30,164 nucleotides of DNA from an uncultured Eubacteriales bacterium (GTDB taxonomy: Bacteria; Bacillota; Clostridia; Oscillospirales; Oscillospiraceae), in NCBI GenBank assembly GCA_900544975.1, contig UQXI01000032.1, positions 1-30,164 on the forward strand. The letters are read 5' to 3'. Every line of letters starts with the position of its first letter. Position 1 is the stretch's first letter. Shown here piece by piece: positions 23,625 through 30,164 of the stretch. The notes beneath the pieces are model-generated. The model was not told the origin of the DNA, did not search any database, and saw only the letters and a program-made list of their open reading frames with translations. Both the position numbers and the translations under genes were made by a program.

Positions 23625-24362
23625 TCAGGACCTCGCCGGTACAATTTTCTCATTCCGGAAAATCCGCCAGGGGTTTTCCTCCAGCAGAACCTCCGCATAT
23701 TGCCAGGACAAATCCTGGCCAATGACATCCCGCACCTGGGACAGGTCCGGATTCCGGCGCCCCACGCTGTGGGCATCGCTGGCCACCACATGGGCAAGGC
23801 CACGCTCCAGAAGCCACCAGGCCGTCTGCTTGGCGTCCTGGCCCATGCGGCCCAAAATGGTTCCTTTGTTCAACTGCATGATGTATCCCCGGGAAAACCA
23901 CTCCCGCGCCAGAGCCGGAGTCCGCTGCACTGCGTGGTAACGCTCCGGGTGTGCAATCACCGGAACAAAACCCCGCTCCGCCACCATACGCAGCGTATCA
24001 CAGATATAGGTTTCGTGTTCATCAAAATAAAATTCTACCAACAAATACCGGGAGTCTGCCAGGGTCAGCAGCTTCCGTTCCTCCATCAGCTTTGGCAGTT
24101 CCGCCGTGGCAAATACCTCCATACCGGACCGCAATTCCAGACCGCAGCCCAGCTCCTGCAAGCCCTTCTGCAGGAGGTACACGCAGCGGCGAAACTCCGA
24201 AATGGACAACCGGCGTCTTTGGTCCGGCCGACAGAAATGGGGCGTGGCAATGATGCGCTCCGTCCCATTTTCCCAGGCCTTCCAGGCCATGGAGCACGCC
24301 TCCTCCACACTGCTGGCGCCATCGTCCACACAGGGGAGAATGTGGCAATGCATATCCGTCAC
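23625..24362 (-). CDS. CpsB/YwqE-type PHP-domain protein-tyrosine phosphatase
   Basis: The 245-residue PHP metallophosphatase begins (M)TDMHCHILPCVDDG, with metal ligands His5 and His7 and the DDG motif. Further ligands appear in IATPHF, GMEVFA, AHPERY and SDAHS. These enzymes dephosphorylate the partner BY-kinase tails and so regulate capsule output. GTG at 24362 is the preferred start: GGAG lies seven nt upstream, and upstream in-frame codons lie within the promoter region. It is the first gene of the five-gene operon running to 18533, fitting a kinase/phosphatase cycle. The gene name cpsB would fit by family, but the naming is system-specific. Confidence 0.9.
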   Translation of the reverse strand: MTDMHCHILPCVDDGASSVEEACSMAWKAWENGTERIIATPHFCRPDQRRRLSISEFRRCVYLLQKGLQELGCGLELRSGMEVFATAELPKLMEERKLLTLADSRYLLVEFYFDEHETYICDTLRMVAERGFVPVIAHPERYHAVQRTPALAREWFSRGYIMQLNKGTILGRMGQDAKQTAWWLLERGLAHVVASDAHSVGRRNPDLSQVRDVIGQDLSWQYAEVLLEENPWRIFRNEKIVPARS

Positions 24363-24420
24363 GGCGGCACTCCTTTCTCCTGCCGGCTCCCGCGATCCTG
24401 GGAAATGCCAGCAAATAAGC

Positions 24421-24449
24421 ATTATATCATAGTCTAAGCTACAACGCAA
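24421..24449 (-). promoter_or_regulatory. Proximal promoter of the exopolysaccharide-control operon
   Basis: Minus strand: -35 TTGCGT (24449-24444), 17-nt spacer, extended -10 TGATATAAT with hexamer TATAAT (24426-24421). A short inverted repeat CGCAA-CAAA-TTGCG (24445-24458) overlaps the -35 and could be an operator. Confidence 0.65.
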
Positions 24450-24479
24450 CAAATTGCGCCCTGTTTTTCAGGGACAATT

Positions 24480-24684
24480 CCGCACTTTTTGGAGCCCCTG
24501 GAAGAAACAACCAGTTTTTGGACAACCGCAATTGTGGCACGAGGCGCTGCTTCTGCATCTGTCCCACCAAAATCGGGCACGTAAGGGGTGTTGTGAGAGC
24601 CTTATGGCACTTCCAGACATGGAAGGCTTGGGGAAAGAATCGAAAATTTCCACGGGGCGCAACGTGCTGTTTTCTGCGGCAAGC
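24480..24684 (-). other. Possible structured RNA or long leader upstream of the phosphatase gene
   Basis: This fills most of the 539-nt divergent intergenic region (24363-24901), which has no convincing ORF. Nested complementarity is visible: CCGCA (24480-24484) with TGCGG (24675-24679), and GCCCC-TGGAA (24494-24503) with TTCCA-c-GGGGC (24648-24658). Local hairpins are TTCCA-gaca-TGGAA (24611-24624) and, just below, CCCTG/CAGGG within AATTG/CAATT (near 24453-24479). A strong minus-strand promoter sits right upstream. It could be a small RNA of about 200 nt or a leader; it matches no family I can name. Confidence 0.3.
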
Positions 24685-24690
24685 GGTTCC

Positions 24691-24720
24691 ATTATAATTG
24701 TATCTTTCACATCTTGTCAA
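24691..24720 (-). promoter_or_regulatory. Distal minus-strand promoter in the divergent region
   Basis: Minus strand: -35 TTGACA (24720-24715), 18-nt spacer, -10 TATAAT (24696-24691). The -10 lies within ATTATAAT, which is its own reverse complement, so the plus strand also shows TATAAT (24693-24698) but with no good -35. Transcription would begin near 24684, about 320 nt before the phosphatase gene. Confidence 0.55.
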
Positions 24721-24789
24721 TGGAAAACTGTGTCAAAGCCCTACAATGCGGCACTTTTTACATTGTTTGCGTCTTTTCTCAGTTCTGTC

Positions 24790-24818
24790 TAGATTTTCTC
24801 CGAGATCTGTTGTATACT
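24790..24818 (+). promoter_or_regulatory. Candidate promoter of the LCP-dehydratase unit
   Basis: Plus strand: -10 TATACT (24813-24818) with a weak -35 TAGATT (24790-24795) 17 nt upstream. It is about 85 nt from the LCP start. The -10 is good, but the -35 is poor and may need an activator. Confidence 0.35.
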
Positions 24819-24901
24819 GTCTAGGAAAGATTCTGCACGTGTGCAACCGGGCAGTCTGCCCCACCAATGATCTTTTAATTTTCACTTCTATGGAGGCCCA
24901 T

Positions 24902-25990
24902 ATGTTTCGCAAACACAAAGGTAAATTTGCAGCTGGTTCTCGCAACCGTTACCAGGGTAGCCATACCCCACAGAATCCCCCGAAAAAGAAGAAAATCTGG
25001 CAGCGGGTTCTGCTTGCCATTTTGTTGATCTTGTTGGCCCTCATTGTCGCCATTGTTATTTTCGTCATCACATCGCTGAACAAAATCAACCGTGTGGATC
25101 CCAATCAGAAGCGTCTCTCCCAGGAGGAGTATGACCAAATGCTGGAGACCGACGAATTGGATCCCAACGCCACCTACCCCACCGTGGACGAGAATGACAT
25201 CACCTTCTCCACCACCCCGGACGGCAAAATCATCGGCCGGGAGGAACACATCGTCAACATTCTGCTTATTGGTCAGGACCGCCGCGAGGGGGAGGGACGC
25301 GCCCGCTCCGACTCCATGATTCTGGTCAGCTTCAACAAGAACACCAACAAAATCACCATGGCTTCCTTCCTGCGGGATAACTATGTGCAGCTTCCCGACG
25401 GCTATCTGCCCAACCGGTTGAACGCTGCCTATTCCATCGGCGGCATGGAAATGCTGGATGAAACGCTGGAGATGAATTTCGGCGTCTCCATCGACGCCAA
25501 TCTGGAGGTAGATTTCTCCAGCTTCGCCTCGATCATTGACATTTTGGGCGGCGTGGACATCGAACTCACTTCCGCGGAAGCCAACCACATGAACGGCGAA
25601 AACGGTTGGGGCCTCACCAGCGGCGTCAACCGCCTGGACGGCGAGCAGGCCCTCACCTATTCCAGAATCCGGAAGCTGGATTCGGACTTTGGGCGCACCA
25701 ACCGGCAGCGCAATGTGCTCACCTCCCTCTTCCAGTCCTTCAAAAACATTGACCTGACGCAGGCCCTGGGACTCATCAATGAGATTTTCCCCCTGCTGAC
25801 CACCGACATGACCAATGCAGAGATGTTGGGCTACGTCACAGACCTGCTGCCCATGCTGGCAAAGGCAGAGTTGACCAGTGTCCACATCCCGGGAGATGAA
25901 GATTATTATAATGCAACCATTCGTGGCATGATGGTCTTGGTTCCGGATCTGGACGCATGCCGGCAAGTACTGGCCGAGGCACTCCAGTAA
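24902..25990 (+). CDS. LytR-CpsA-Psr (LCP) family glycopolymer transferase
   Basis: The 362-residue protein has a basic cytoplasmic N terminus, one TM at about 33-58, and an extracellular LCP domain. Key motifs are ILLIGQDRREGEGRARSDSMIL (119-141), SFLRDNYVQLP (from 155) and ALTYSRIRKLDSDFGRTNRQR. These hold the Asp and Arg residues that bind polyprenyl pyrophosphate and magnesium. LCP enzymes transfer wall teichoic acid, capsule or other polymers from lipid carrier to peptidoglycan. The start at 24902 has GGAGG five nt upstream. It is divergent from the kinase operon and is followed after 30 nt by the dehydratase, implying a shared transcript. Confidence 0.92.
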   Translation: MFRKHKGKFAAGSRNRYQGSHTPQNPPKKKKIWQRVLLAILLILLALIVAIVIFVITSLNKINRVDPNQKRLSQEEYDQMLETDELDPNATYPTVDENDITFSTTPDGKIIGREEHIVNILLIGQDRREGEGRARSDSMILVSFNKNTNKITMASFLRDNYVQLPDGYLPNRLNAAYSIGGMEMLDETLEMNFGVSIDANLEVDFSSFASIIDILGGVDIELTSAEANHMNGENGWGLTSGVNRLDGEQALTYSRIRKLDSDFGRTNRQRNVLTSLFQSFKNIDLTQALGLINEIFPLLTTDMTNAEMLGYVTDLLPMLAKAELTSVHIPGDEDYYNATIRGMMVLVPDLDACRQVLAEALQ

Positions 25991-26020
25991 CTTCGCAAAT
26001 AGGAAAACAGGGGATCATTT

Positions 26021-27883
26021 ATGAAAAAATATAAAAAATGGGACCATACCAAAGTAGTACGCGTGTTTCTGCTACTCTTTTTAGACATCATCTTGGTAAA
26101 CCTATCCAGCTTTTTGGCACTTTTTACGCGGATGGAACTGGATATCACAGCACTGCAAAGAGCTGGTTTCCTGCTCAGTGTCCGGCGGTATGCCCTCATT
26201 GACACCGTCTGCACCATCCTCATTTTCTGGTTGTTCCGGTTGTACAACAGCCTCTGGGCTTATGCCGGGACCAATGAACTCACCCGCATTGCAGTTGCCT
26301 CTATTATTTCAGCCTCCATAAAATACCTGGGGATGTACTGTCTCTCTTTGCCCATCCCCAAGAGCTTCCCGGTTTTAGACTGCCTGTTTCTCATGGCATT
26401 CGTCGGGGGCAGCCGTCTGGCTTACCGCTATTTCCGTGATGCGTTACAGCGCAGGCGGAAAACGGGCGCCCAGAAGCGCACTATGCTCATCGGCGCCGGA
26501 GACGCCGGCGCCATCGCATTGCTGGAATTTCAAAACAGCCGGCACTCCTCCAACCAGGTGGTCTGCATCATCGATGACGCCAGCAGCAAGAAGGGACAGC
26601 TGTTGCGGGGCATTCCCATCGTAGGCGGTCGGGAAAGCATTCTGAGTGCCGTAGAGAAATACCGCATCCAGGAAATTGTCCTGGCCATCCCCTCCGCCAG
26701 CGCCAAACAGCAGCGGGCCATCCTCTCCATCTGCCAGAACACCAAATGCACCCTGCGGACGCTACCCGCCATCTATCAGCTGGCAAATGGTGAAATTAAC
26801 ATTCAAAAGATCCGCAACGTGGAGATTGAGGATTTGCTGGACCGGGACCCTGTGCAGGTGGATCTGACTGGGATCGGCAAGTACGTAGGCGGCAAGACCG
26901 TCCTCGTTACGGGCGGGGGCGGCAGCATCGGCAGCGAGCTGAGCCGACAGCTGGCCGCTTTCCATCCGGCCCACCTGGTTCTCTTTGACATCTACGAAAA
27001 CAACGCCTATGACATCCAGCAAGAACTGCGCCGGAATTACCCCAACCTGCGTCTCACCGTGCTCATTGGCTCCATACGAGACCGGGATCGACTGGAAGAC
27101 CTTTTTTCCCAGTACCGACCCGATCTGGTCTATCATGCCGCCGCCCATAAGCATGTCCCCCTCATGGAGGACAGCCCCTATGAGGCAGTCAAAAACAATG
27201 TGTTTGGCACCCTGAACGTGGCAGAAATGGCCGACCGATACGGGGCCAGCCGGTTCTTACTGATCTCCACCGATAAGGCAGTCAATCCCACCAATGTCAT
27301 GGGCGCTACCAAGCGAATCTGTGAAATGATCATTCAGATGTTCGGCCGGCATTCGAAGACCGAATATGTGGCCGTGCGCTTCGGCAACGTGTTGGGCTCC
27401 AACGGCAGCGTCATCCCCCTGTTCAAAAAGCAGATTGCTGCCGGCGGTCCCGTTACCGTCACCGATCCCCAGATCATTCGGTACTTTATGACCATCCCCG
27501 AGGCAGTCTCCCTGGTGCTCCAGGCCGGCATCTATGCCAAAGGCGGCGAAATTTTCATCCTGGATATGGGAGATCCGGTCCGGATTGACGATCTGGCGCG
27601 GAGCATGATCCGCTTGTCCGGCTTTGAGCCGGACGTGGACATTCCCATTGTCTACACCGGTTTGCGCCCTGGCGAGAAGCTCTTTGAGGAACTTCTGCTG
27701 TCCGACGAGGAAGTACGGAAGACCAAAAACGACCTGATCTACATTGGGAAGGATCAGCCCTTCGACGACAAAGTCCTGCAAGATCAGCTTCGGGAGCTCT
27801 GCCACGCCGTCGACAACAGAGAGGACATTCGGGAATTGCTGGCAAAAATTGTCCCGGAATATCGGGTCCCAGTCCTTGCCTAA
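26021..27883 (+). CDS. Membrane nucleoside-diphosphate-sugar 4,6-dehydratase/epimerase (CapD/WbpM/PglF type)
   Basis: The 620-residue protein starts with four TM segments (about 12-150), then a Rossmann CoA-binding-like domain (RTMLIGAGDAGAIAL). The C-terminal extended SDR domain has TGGGGSIGSE near 295. The catalytic stretch at about 416-432 reads ISTDKAVNPTNVMGATKR. Methionine stands where the usual SDR tyrosine would be; this Ser-Met-Lys arrangement is known for large WbpM/PglF 4,6-dehydratases. The likely substrate is UDP-GlcNAc, giving a 4-keto-6-deoxy sugar for surface glycans. GGGG precedes the ATG. A strong terminator follows. Glycosyltransferases expected nearby are absent from the window. 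Confidence 0.9.
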   Translation: MKKYKKWDHTKVVRVFLLLFLDIILVNLSSFLALFTRMELDITALQRAGFLLSVRRYALIDTVCTILIFWLFRLYNSLWAYAGTNELTRIAVASIISASIKYLGMYCLSLPIPKSFPVLDCLFLMAFVGGSRLAYRYFRDALQRRRKTGAQKRTMLIGAGDAGAIALLEFQNSRHSSNQVVCIIDDASSKKGQLLRGIPIVGGRESILSAVEKYRIQEIVLAIPSASAKQQRAILSICQNTKCTLRTLPAIYQLANGEINIQKIRNVEIEDLLDRDPVQVDLTGIGKYVGGKTVLVTGGGGSIGSELSRQLAAFHPAHLVLFDIYENNAYDIQQELRRNYPNLRLTVLIGSIRDRDRLEDLFSQYRPDLVYHAAAHKHVPLMEDSPYEAVKNNVFGTLNVAEMADRYGASRFLLISTDKAVNPTNVMGATKRICEMIIQMFGRHSKTEYVAVRFGNVLGSNGSVIPLFKKQIAAGGPVTVTDPQIIRYFMTIPEAVSLVLQAGIYAKGGEIFILDMGDPVRIDDLARSMIRLSGFEPDVDIPIVYTGLRPGEKLFEELLLSDEEVRKTKNDLIYIGKDQPFDDKVLQDQLRELCHAVDNREDIRELLAKIVPEYRVPVLA

Positions 27884-27951
27884 AAAATACCTGCAAAATG
27901 AACGCGTGCTGTGGCATTTCATGGGGTTTCCCCAATCCATGCCCAACAAAA

Positions 27952-28006
27952 AATTGAGGCGAATTCGCAGAGCCCCCATCTGGCCGCGAATCCGCCTGAA
28001 TTTTTT
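27952..28006 (+). terminator. Intrinsic terminator after the dehydratase gene
   Basis: The 17-nt arms at 27952-27968 (AATTGAGGCGAATTCGC) and 27986-28002 pair at 15 of 17 positions and run into a T6 tract (28001-28006). It lies about 70 nt after the stop codon. Confidence 0.85.
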
Positions 28007-28013
28007 GCCATAT

Positions 28014-28184
28014 ACCTAACGGCTCCTCCGTAGGGGCGGACCCATGTGTCCGCCCAGCAGAGACAATCGCCGGTCTCATCCTCGTGGGGCGAATTCGCAT
28101 CACCTCGAAATACATCCCCTTTTGTCTAGGCGATACACATTCGAACTGCCCACCACGGGCGGACACATAGGTCCGCCCCTACGG
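28014..28184. repeat. REPIN/MITE-like inverted-repeat element, copy 1
   Basis: This is a 171-bp unit. Its 28-bp terminal inverted repeats lie at 28028-28055 and 28157-28184 and differ at one position. Each arm is itself a palindrome, GGGCGGAC-N6-GTCCGCCC, followed or preceded by the CTACGG/CCGTAG trailer. A second inner inverted pair is GTGGGGCGAATTCG with CGAACTGCCCAC. No ORF of note lies inside. It sits between convergent genes. Confidence 0.85.
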
Positions 28185-28332
28185 GGTCAGGGGAAATGGT
28201 TCTATCACGGAACATTTTTGTTAATCCAGCTGCCTGCGGGGCAAAATGGGCAAGGCCGTTCCCTATACAGCCCATAATGGTCTCCGATGAAACCCACACG
28301 ACCCTTCGGAACATCCCAGATAAATACGCACA

Positions 28333-28503
28333 ACCTAACGGCTCCTCCGTAGGGGCGGACCCATGTGTCCGCCTGGCGGGGATAATCTCCGTCCTCACCC
28401 TCGTGGGGCGAATTCGGGCCACCTTGAAACACATCCCCTTTTGTCTAGGCGGTACACATTCGAACTGCCCACCACGGGCGGACACATGGGTCCGCCCCTA
28501 CGG
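28333..28503. repeat. REPIN/MITE-like inverted-repeat element, copy 2
   Basis: This has the same length and orientation as copy 1, offset by 319 bp, with about 16 differences over 171 bp and no indels. Terminal inverted repeats are at 28347-28374 and 28476-28503 (27 of 28 match). The 148 nt between the copies (28185-28332) holds nothing I can identify. Copy 2 ends 25 nt before the DUF896 stop. Confidence 0.85.
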
Positions 28504-28527
28504 TCTTCCCGGAAATGCCGCCTATAC

Positions 28528-28740
28528 CTATCTACTCTCACCCTTTTTTGGCAATTTGCGCCGGTTTCCCTTTTCGTCCACCAGATACGTGTTGTCCAGC
28601 TGCGCTGTGAGATTTGCCCGGACGGAATCCAGATAAATCCGCCGCAGCCGGTCCCGCTCTGCCACTTCCTCCTGCGTCAGGCCCTCTCCTTTGGCCTTTT
28701 TTGCCAATTCATTGATTCGTGCAATCATGTCATCTATCAT
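28528..28740 (-). CDS. DUF896 (YnzC-type) small protein
   Basis: The 70-residue protein begins MIDDMIARINELAKKAKGEGLT and continues EEVAERDRLRRIYLDSVRANL, the two-helix hairpin pattern of DUF896. It ends with a short basic tail. In Bacillus, members such as YnzC are linked to the SOS region, but molecular function is unknown. The start has GGAAGG nine nt upstream. It lies 15 nt after ylmH and is probably co-transcribed. Confidence 0.88.
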   Translation of the reverse strand: MIDDMIARINELAKKAKGEGLTQEEVAERDRLRRIYLDSVRANLTAQLDNTYLVDEKGNRRKLPKKGESR

Positions 28741-28755
28741 AATCCCGGTCCTTCC

Positions 28756-29538
28756 TTATACAAATTTTTCAATTTCAACAGACAGCCGGCCCTTCCGGGT
28801 CTGCCCCTTCAGTCCAGCCAGGCGGATCTTTCCCATACCCCGCAGGGAGATCACGGCGCCGGCTTCCACCTGACGGTCCGGCTTCTGGCAGGGCAATCCG
28901 TCAATTGCCGCCCCACCCGCGAGCACCAGCTCCGCCGCCCGGGTCCGGCTCAGCCGGAAGCCGGTGGAAATGACGCTATCCAGACGGCAGGAGGCCAGAG
29001 TTCCCCGAATCACCTCCAGCTCAGGTACAGGAATCTGGGCCTCTTCCAGCGGGACTTTCTCCAGGTGCAGCCTGGTCCGCCCGGCGCTCAGAAGATTTTG
29101 CAACACATAGGGCGCCATCTCGTCCAAGAGGAAGAAATCACAAGACCCCTTCCCCACACAAATATCTCCAACCGTCTCCCGTTTGATACCGGCGCCCATC
29201 AGACTACCCAGAAAATCCCGGTGTGTCAGGGCGTCTTGTTCAAAGAAGCTGGCGCGGATACAGGCGACAGGCCCCTCGGCGTATAAGCTCTCCGGCTCCA
29301 GATAAGGGGGCAGATAGCAGGCCACCGCCCGCTCCGCTCCGGCGTAGCCCCCAAAAAAGGTCAGAGACTCCTCCCCCATCAGGCGGCGTACCAGCTCCTG
29401 CTCCCGCAGGGATAGGAAACAGCTGAAGGCCGGAATGTTCCGCCGCTGCCCTGCCGACAGCCGCTCCCAAACCCGGGCCAGCAACACCCGGTCCTCGGGC
29501 GTCTGGGCCAGGCGCTCTAATTTTTCTCTCGGTGCCAT
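28756..29538 (-). CDS. ylmH: YlmH-family S4-domain RNA-binding protein
   Basis: The 260-residue protein matches YlmH in length. A central domain contains RASFFEQDALTHRDFLGSLMGAGIKRETVGDI and CDFFLLDEMAPYVLQNL. The C-terminal S4 domain is at about 180-245 (LDSVISTGFRLSRTRAAELVLAGGAAIDG). YlmH binds 50S-tRNA complexes and is linked to ribosome rescue in Bacillus (RqcP2). In many Bacillota it lies in the division cluster near sepF and divIVA; here it pairs with DUF896 instead. ATG at 29538 is chosen because AGGAG lies eight nt upstream. Confidence 0.9.
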   Translation of the reverse strand: MAPREKLERLAQTPEDRVLLARVWERLSAGQRRNIPAFSCFLSLREQELVRRLMGEESLTFFGGYAGAERAVACYLPPYLEPESLYAEGPVACIRASFFEQDALTHRDFLGSLMGAGIKRETVGDICVGKGSCDFFLLDEMAPYVLQNLLSAGRTRLHLEKVPLEEAQIPVPELEVIRGTLASCRLDSVISTGFRLSRTRAAELVLAGGAAIDGLPCQKPDRQVEAGAVISLRGMGKIRLAGLKGQTRKGRLSVEIEKFV

Positions 29539-29575
29539 GCAAACATCTCCTGTCCTATGCCATCCGGCGTATCGC

Positions 29576-29623
29576 CTCATATGGATCAACCGGAACGCAT
29601 CCCCTGCCGGGCTCACATATGAG
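29576..29623 (-). other. Hairpin in the ylmH leader
   Basis: CTCATATG (29576-29583) and CATATGAG (29616-29623) are perfect 8-nt complements around a 32-nt loop. The loop holds two CCGG tetramers (29590-29593, 29607-29610), which can pair. It lies within the ~130-nt leader between the ylmH promoter and start. It could be a regulatory RNA structure; no known riboswitch was recognised. Confidence 0.4.
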
Positions 29624-29662
29624 CGCGTACACATGAAGCGCTTCGCAATGGGATGCCTCGGG

Positions 29663-29681
29663 AATGACCTTGGTCATTATA
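29663..29681 (-). promoter_or_regulatory. ylmH -10 element with overlapping palindrome
   Basis: Minus-strand -10 TATAAT (29681-29676) overlaps a perfect inverted repeat AATGACC-TT-GGTCATT (29663-29678), which would cover the transcription start. The -35 (TAGGAA at 29704-29699, 17-nt spacer) is poor. This layout suits a repressor site, but the regulator is unknown. Confidence 0.5.
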
Positions 29682-29782
29682 CCCCATTTCCTTCCAAATT
29701 CCTAGAGCGGAAAATCGGAATCAAACGCTGCGCCCCCGCGAAGTGGGCTGTCTCAGCACGTTCCACGGCTGGCCACCCGAAA

Positions 29783-29838
29783 TTAAAGAATCTTTAAAGA
29801 AGGAGCCTCTTTCATCTTAAACTTCCTGCGAGTATAAT
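29783..29838 (+). promoter_or_regulatory. Response-regulator promoter region with upstream palindrome
   Basis: The -10 TATAAT (29833-29838) lies 22 nt before the ATG; no good -35 is seen. Upstream is the inverted repeat TTAAAGA-A-TCTTTAA (29783-29797), ending about 13 nt before the expected -35 position. It is a candidate activator or autoregulatory site. Confidence 0.5.
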
Positions 29839-29860
29839 GAAGAGGCGAGAGGTGAAGTAC

Positions 29861-30164
29861 ATGTACAACATTCTGATTTGTGATGACCAGCCAGACATTG
29901 TAAACGCTCTGAAAATTTATCTGTCCATGGGAGACTACCAGCTGTTCGAAGCCTATACCGGACGTCAGGCCGTGGAGCTTGTCCAGAAAGAGGAAATTCA
30001 TCTCATCCTCATGGACATCATGATGCCGGAAATGGACGGCATTGCCGCCACCCAGCGCATCCGGGAATTCTCCAATGCGCCCATCATTTTGCTCACGGCA
30101 AAAAGCGAGAATGAGGATAAGGTCCTGGGCCTCAACATGGGGGCCGACGACTACATCACCAAGC
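29861..30164 (+). CDS. Two-component response regulator, N-terminal receiver (partial, runs off the window)
   Basis: The visible 101 codons form a complete-looking CheY-type receiver start. They show the acidic pair Asp8-Asp9, the phosphoacceptor Asp52 in ILMDIMMPEMDG, LLTAKS with the conserved Thr, and MGADDYITK with the conserved Lys at the edge. The style is OmpR/PhoB-like, but the output domain lies beyond 30164. ATG 29861 has GAGAGGTGA upstream; an in-frame GTG at 29852 is less likely. A sensor kinase gene would be expected downstream. Confidence 0.92.
   Translation, partial: MYNILICDDQPDIVNALKIYLSMGDYQLFEAYTGRQAVELVQKEEIHLILMDIMMPEMDGIAATQRIREFSNAPIILLTAKSENEDKVLGLNMGADDYITK

Noticed and set aside
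24480..24684. Assignment as 6S RNA, T-box or SRP RNA
   Set aside because: Size and a closing stem recall 6S RNA, but I cannot match its conserved central bubble. The T-box sequence GGTGGNACCGCG is absent (only GGTGGGACAG), and the SRP GGAA-loop region is not convincing.
24439..24720. 93-codon minus-strand frame in the divergent intergenic region
   Set aside because: It begins inside the distal promoter, has no ribosome binding site and no family-like sequence; the region looks structural rather than coding.
28014..28503. CRISPR array
   Set aside because: There are only two long copies with terminal inverted repeats and a 148-nt interval; unit size and layout do not fit repeats and spacers, and no cas genes are near.
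28196..28636. 146-codon plus-strand frame across the repeat region
   Set aside because: It runs through repeat copy 2 and antisense to DUF896, lacks start signals, and its reading frame is a by-product of the repeat sequence.

Overview
The window looks like a chromosomal segment from a G+C-rich gut clostridium, most likely an Oscillospiraceae member (Flavonifractor/Lawsonibacter/Oscillibacter type). The family-level guess is inference. It rests on the Bacillota gene content (YqeG, YhbY, YqeK, RsfS, DUF896, YlmH, a CD1247-type zinc-ribbon protein), strong AGGAGG-like ribosome binding sites, sigma-A promoters and SLH domains. No prophage, transposase, CRISPR array or rRNA was seen.

Layout: positions 1-217 hold two tandem minus-strand tRNA-Ser genes (GCU and UGA) behind one promoter. 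Positions 351-3054 are a minus-strand operon yqeG-pepQ-efp-CD1247-like, with a second promoter before efp. A divergent unrecognised gene lies at 3127-3855. rpsU (3935-4117) is monocistronic behind a perfect TTGACA-N17-TATAAT promoter. A secreted SLH-domain protein (4255-5742) follows, with a terminator-like hairpin in its leader. Positions 5903-16374 are one long minus-strand housekeeping operon: smc-ftsY-rph-rdgB-yhbY-nadD/yqeK fusion-rsfS-leuS (chromosome organisation, protein targeting, RNA maturation, nucleotide-pool cleaning, ribosome assembly, NAD synthesis, aminoacylation). A TGS-type nucleoside kinase (16594-18306) precedes it.

Positions 18533-24362 are a minus-strand exopolysaccharide-control operon: CpsB-type tyrosine phosphatase, a membrane-anchored protein with Ig-like DUF5011 repeats, two tandem Wzz-BY-kinase fusions with tyrosine-rich tails, and an uncharacterised nucleotidyltransferase. 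Divergent from it, across a 539-nt intergenic region, are an LCP (LytR-CpsA-Psr) transferase and a membrane UDP-sugar 4,6-dehydratase (CapD/WbpM type). Together these look like the regulatory, priming and wall-attachment part of a capsule system whose glycosyltransferases lie elsewhere.

After the dehydratase terminator, a 644-nt gap between convergent genes holds two ~171-bp near-identical repeats with 28-bp terminal inverted repeats (REPIN/MITE-like). Then come DUF896 and ylmH on the minus strand, and the start of a response regulator that runs off the right edge. The least explained items are the two-kinase/DUF5011/nucleotidyltransferase module, the structured divergent intergenic region, the paired inverted-repeat elements, and a recurrent TTGCAA -35 box at exactly 17 bp from the -10 in four promoters.
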